A DNA stretch of 64,000 nucleotides from Litomosoides sigmodontis (taxonomy: Eukaryota > Nematoda > Chromadorea > Rhabditida > Onchocercidae). Each line of letters begins with the position of its first letter. Within the stretch, counting starts at the first letter, position 1. Made by a program: the position numbers and the translations under genes. The notes below the pieces were generated by a model. The model was not told the DNA's origin, did not search any database, and saw only the letters and a program-made list of their open reading frames with translations. Below, in pieces: positions 61,801 through 64,000 of this stretch. The DNA lies in NCBI GenBank assembly GCA_963070105.1, contig OY718803.1:10492327-10556326 (forward strand), given 5' to 3'.

Positions 61801-64000
61801 AATGGACGGAGGTTGATTTTATTAAATTTATATTTGATGAATTCTCATGCAGTCCTGTTGTTAAACATTGAAACCTGAATTGTAGTCATCGAATGCAGCA
61901 CTCAGTAAGTTCACTGATCTTACGGCTGACGATGTAAGGAAACAGGCACGATCTGATGTACTTAACGCTTTCCCACATGCCCTTGCGACGATTTGTGATG
62001 TTTGGACACAATTGAGAAAAGGAGAACCGAATCTTCCCATTGGAAATCCCGTGGTATTTGCAGTTTTTGCATCGATAACGTTTGTTGTGTAAGAGGAAGT
62101 TGACGGGGAAAGATGACAGATAAAATACTGCACAGTAATGATAGAATAATAGAAACTACTTTTTACGGATAAAATTTTCTGTCATTCAAAGGTCAAGATT
62201 ATGTAACGGTGTTGTAAATGCATTTAGATAATCCGCCAACTAATTCTTGAATTGCTTTCACCAATAGTACAGCGCCATCAGCAAGCATTTTTGTCATCAC
62301 TTGCGCTGGTATGGATGACTCGAAGTTCATTAACATCACAGAAACAGCTCACTACACGTGCCGAATCTGACCAGGTTGTTTTGTTATGTTTTTTCAATAT
62401 ATACGATAGAGTTGATAATTTTGGGCATTATAGGTAAAGTCTTAGATTTAGCTCAATCATCGAAATATTTCATCAAAATCATCAAAATATTAAAATTGAA
62501 AACATACTGAGTATTTGTCGATAAAAATAGTTTTTCTGTTGGTGGAAGCTATTTCATTTCGCTTACTTGCAGCCATCATTTGACTATTCACCGGCACAGC
62601 TCGATATTGCCGATCTTTTGCTAAATATCAAAATTCTCCCGTTTGAAAATCTTATTTCTACGGTTGCTGAAGCAATGAAGGAAAGTGCATGGAAAATTGC
62701 AAAGTCGGGTATATCGCTGGAAAAGGTGATTGTTTTGTAGCAATCATAATAGTAATCGTGCTGGTGCACAAAAAGTACAGGGCGTTAATTACCTCTCAGT
62801 TAGCATCTGCTTTTTGATTCATTTGAACTGTTGTGTTACGGATTCATTTCGATTATTTAATTTCGATTCGATTGTTTCATTTCATTTCGATTGTTTCGAT
62901 TATTTAACCTTCACCTATTCAGAATTGGTTACAACAAAGTGCCTTCCCAACCGAACTTGCGCTACTGGAAATGCTTCATGGTTGTGTCAGAACTACACCA
63001 CCCACTGCTCTATACAATTGCTGGCCCTCACTACAAGCATTGTTTGTGGAATCTCCAGTTATGTCGCTACCACCGAAAGCTGTTTTCATCCAGTTCATGT
63101 GAAATTTATGAGTCATTACAAATTCAAGTATTCAGGCCTTTATCACTTCTATACAAATTTCATACTTTTATATATTATTGCTCATTCTACTTCGAGCATA
63201 AGAAAACAGTGAACAAAATTAAATTTAAATAGATAATCCTATGTGTTCAAAAGATTTTATTTACTACACAGAACTTGTAGTAGCCAAGATTAGTTTTGCT
63301 TAGCTTTATTTAAATTTCAGTAGGTTGATTCTATCTTCATAAATTCCAGCATTCTTGTGGATTTCGTACATCTTGCAACAAATTCAGCTGTTGCTGACGA
63401 CAAACAGGTGTCACGGGCTGTCCAGGATGCATGTCAGAAGCTTACGGAAGCTATGAATATTATTGTTGGTTGGCAACTAGAACAAACTACCTGGTTGAAG
63501 CGGACACTGGTTGTCAAACATGACTCATCCGGTGAGTGTACTCGTATATATATATATATATATATATGTAATAAACAACTTAAAAAATGTTCATATCATT
63601 TCATAACATTCGAATCTGGTGAAAACTGGATTATTGAATTTGTCGTAATTTTTTGTCTCATGTCCGAAAATTGTGGAATCCGAAGTCTATTACAGCGCAA
63701 AAATCGCAGGAAACATCACCAGTAGTGGAGTTCTCAACGGCACCAACGTCACTAGCTGCTTCGGAAAATAGTTCTTTACGTGGTTCCACATCATCACTGG
63801 TACCACCGAGGTAGGTTAAATAACGGTGTATGCGCTTTAAATCAATCGAAATGAATGGAAAACTTGTTATATGGTTATGCCATTACATAATAATAATAAT
63901 AATGATGAATTACCCAATAAATATTTTTTCAAACACTTTAAATATTATCATTGTATTTCCTTAAATATTACATCATTTGACCTAACGATACTTTCAGGAT
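49885..64000 (+). CDS. pad-1: DOP1 family protein (dopey / PAD-1), C-terminus beyond the window
   Basis: Large peripheral membrane protein that with MON2 and a flippase acts in endosome-Golgi traffic; PAD-1 is needed for C. elegans embryonic patterning. Exons: 49885-50061, 50352-50573, 50742-50935, 51063-51252, 51367-51492, 51639-51790, 51945-52044, 52323-52481, 52620-52778, 52902-52999, 53129-53258, 53413-53428, 53460-53636, 53928-54014, 54215-54391, 54535-54642, 54836-54971, 55190-55277, 55475-55636, 55752-55858, 56057-56189, 56444-56530, 56873-57036, 57173-57317, 57733-57947, 58215-58394, 58509-58712, 58940-59180, 59354-59443, 59665-59849, 59940-60219, 60461-60663, 60852-about 61043, 61427-61528, 61668-61793, 61886-62053, 62228-62374, 62573-62725, 62923-63098, 63350-63531, 63696-63810, 63998 onward. 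Diagnostic blocks: SKYRAYVTAVDKALKAFE, RLSQCLHPALPHGVHLKALE, LLRRCLFLVLRRDMSLNRRL, LHFLRSYF, LEQTTWLKRTL. About 2080 residues are present. The junction after about 61043 does not close in phase. The ATG directly follows a TTGTAG acceptor. Confidence 0.96.

Overview
This window is eukaryotic nuclear DNA, almost certainly from a nematode and most likely a filarial or other spirurid (clade III) parasite. It is strongly AT-rich. Genes are split into many exons of about 70-220 bp by introns of about 150-1100 bp. Nearly all acceptors end in TTTCAG or a close variant. Two genes have a good acceptor just before the start codon with no upstream coding exon, as expected for spliced-leader trans-splicing. 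The closest recognisable proteins are animal ones (SEC14L/CTG, COX6C, PFKFB, DOP1/PAD-1). The species call is inference. I saw no bacterial operons, CRISPR arrays, tRNA or rRNA genes.

Layout. (1) 0-7 kb: a SEC14-like CRAL-TRIO/GOLD protein on + (2732-5626, 5' exon not found) converges on a two-exon COX6C subunit on - (6468-6891). (2) 7-12.5 kb: a divergent GC-richer promoter, then a nine-exon + gene for a nuclear-type protein with a MADF-like N-terminus and two BEN-like C-terminal modules (7953-11810), with a possible alternative last exon at 12346-12520. (3) 12.5-25.4 kb: about 13 kb with no supportable gene, rich in microsatellites. (4) 25.4-34.2 kb: 6-phosphofructo-2-kinase/fructose-2,6-bisphosphatase, with an in-frame 45-nt candidate cassette exon and two possible C-termini. 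(5) 34-42 kb: non-coding DNA, then a small four-exon gene (39373-41885) for an unrecognised 111-residue protein with a proline-rich region and a C-terminal membrane helix. (6) 42-49.8 kb: mostly repeats and duplications, a weak minus-strand exon candidate, and fragments of an unidentified + gene (48405-49712). (7) 49.9 kb to the right edge: a DOP1/PAD-1 gene of about 40 exons that runs out of the window.

The genes do not form a pathway. They are housekeeping functions: lipid transfer, respiration, glycolytic control, chromatin and endosome-Golgi traffic. Splice phases were checked by hand for every exon listed, and the reading frame closes across almost all junctions; exceptions are stated. 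The less ordinary items are the duplicated BEN-like protein, the PFKFB cassette exon, a short RNA-derived-looking insertion with 17-bp target duplications whose inverted relative lies 2.6 kb away inside PFKFB, the small tail-anchored protein, and the unresolved gene upstream of DOP1.
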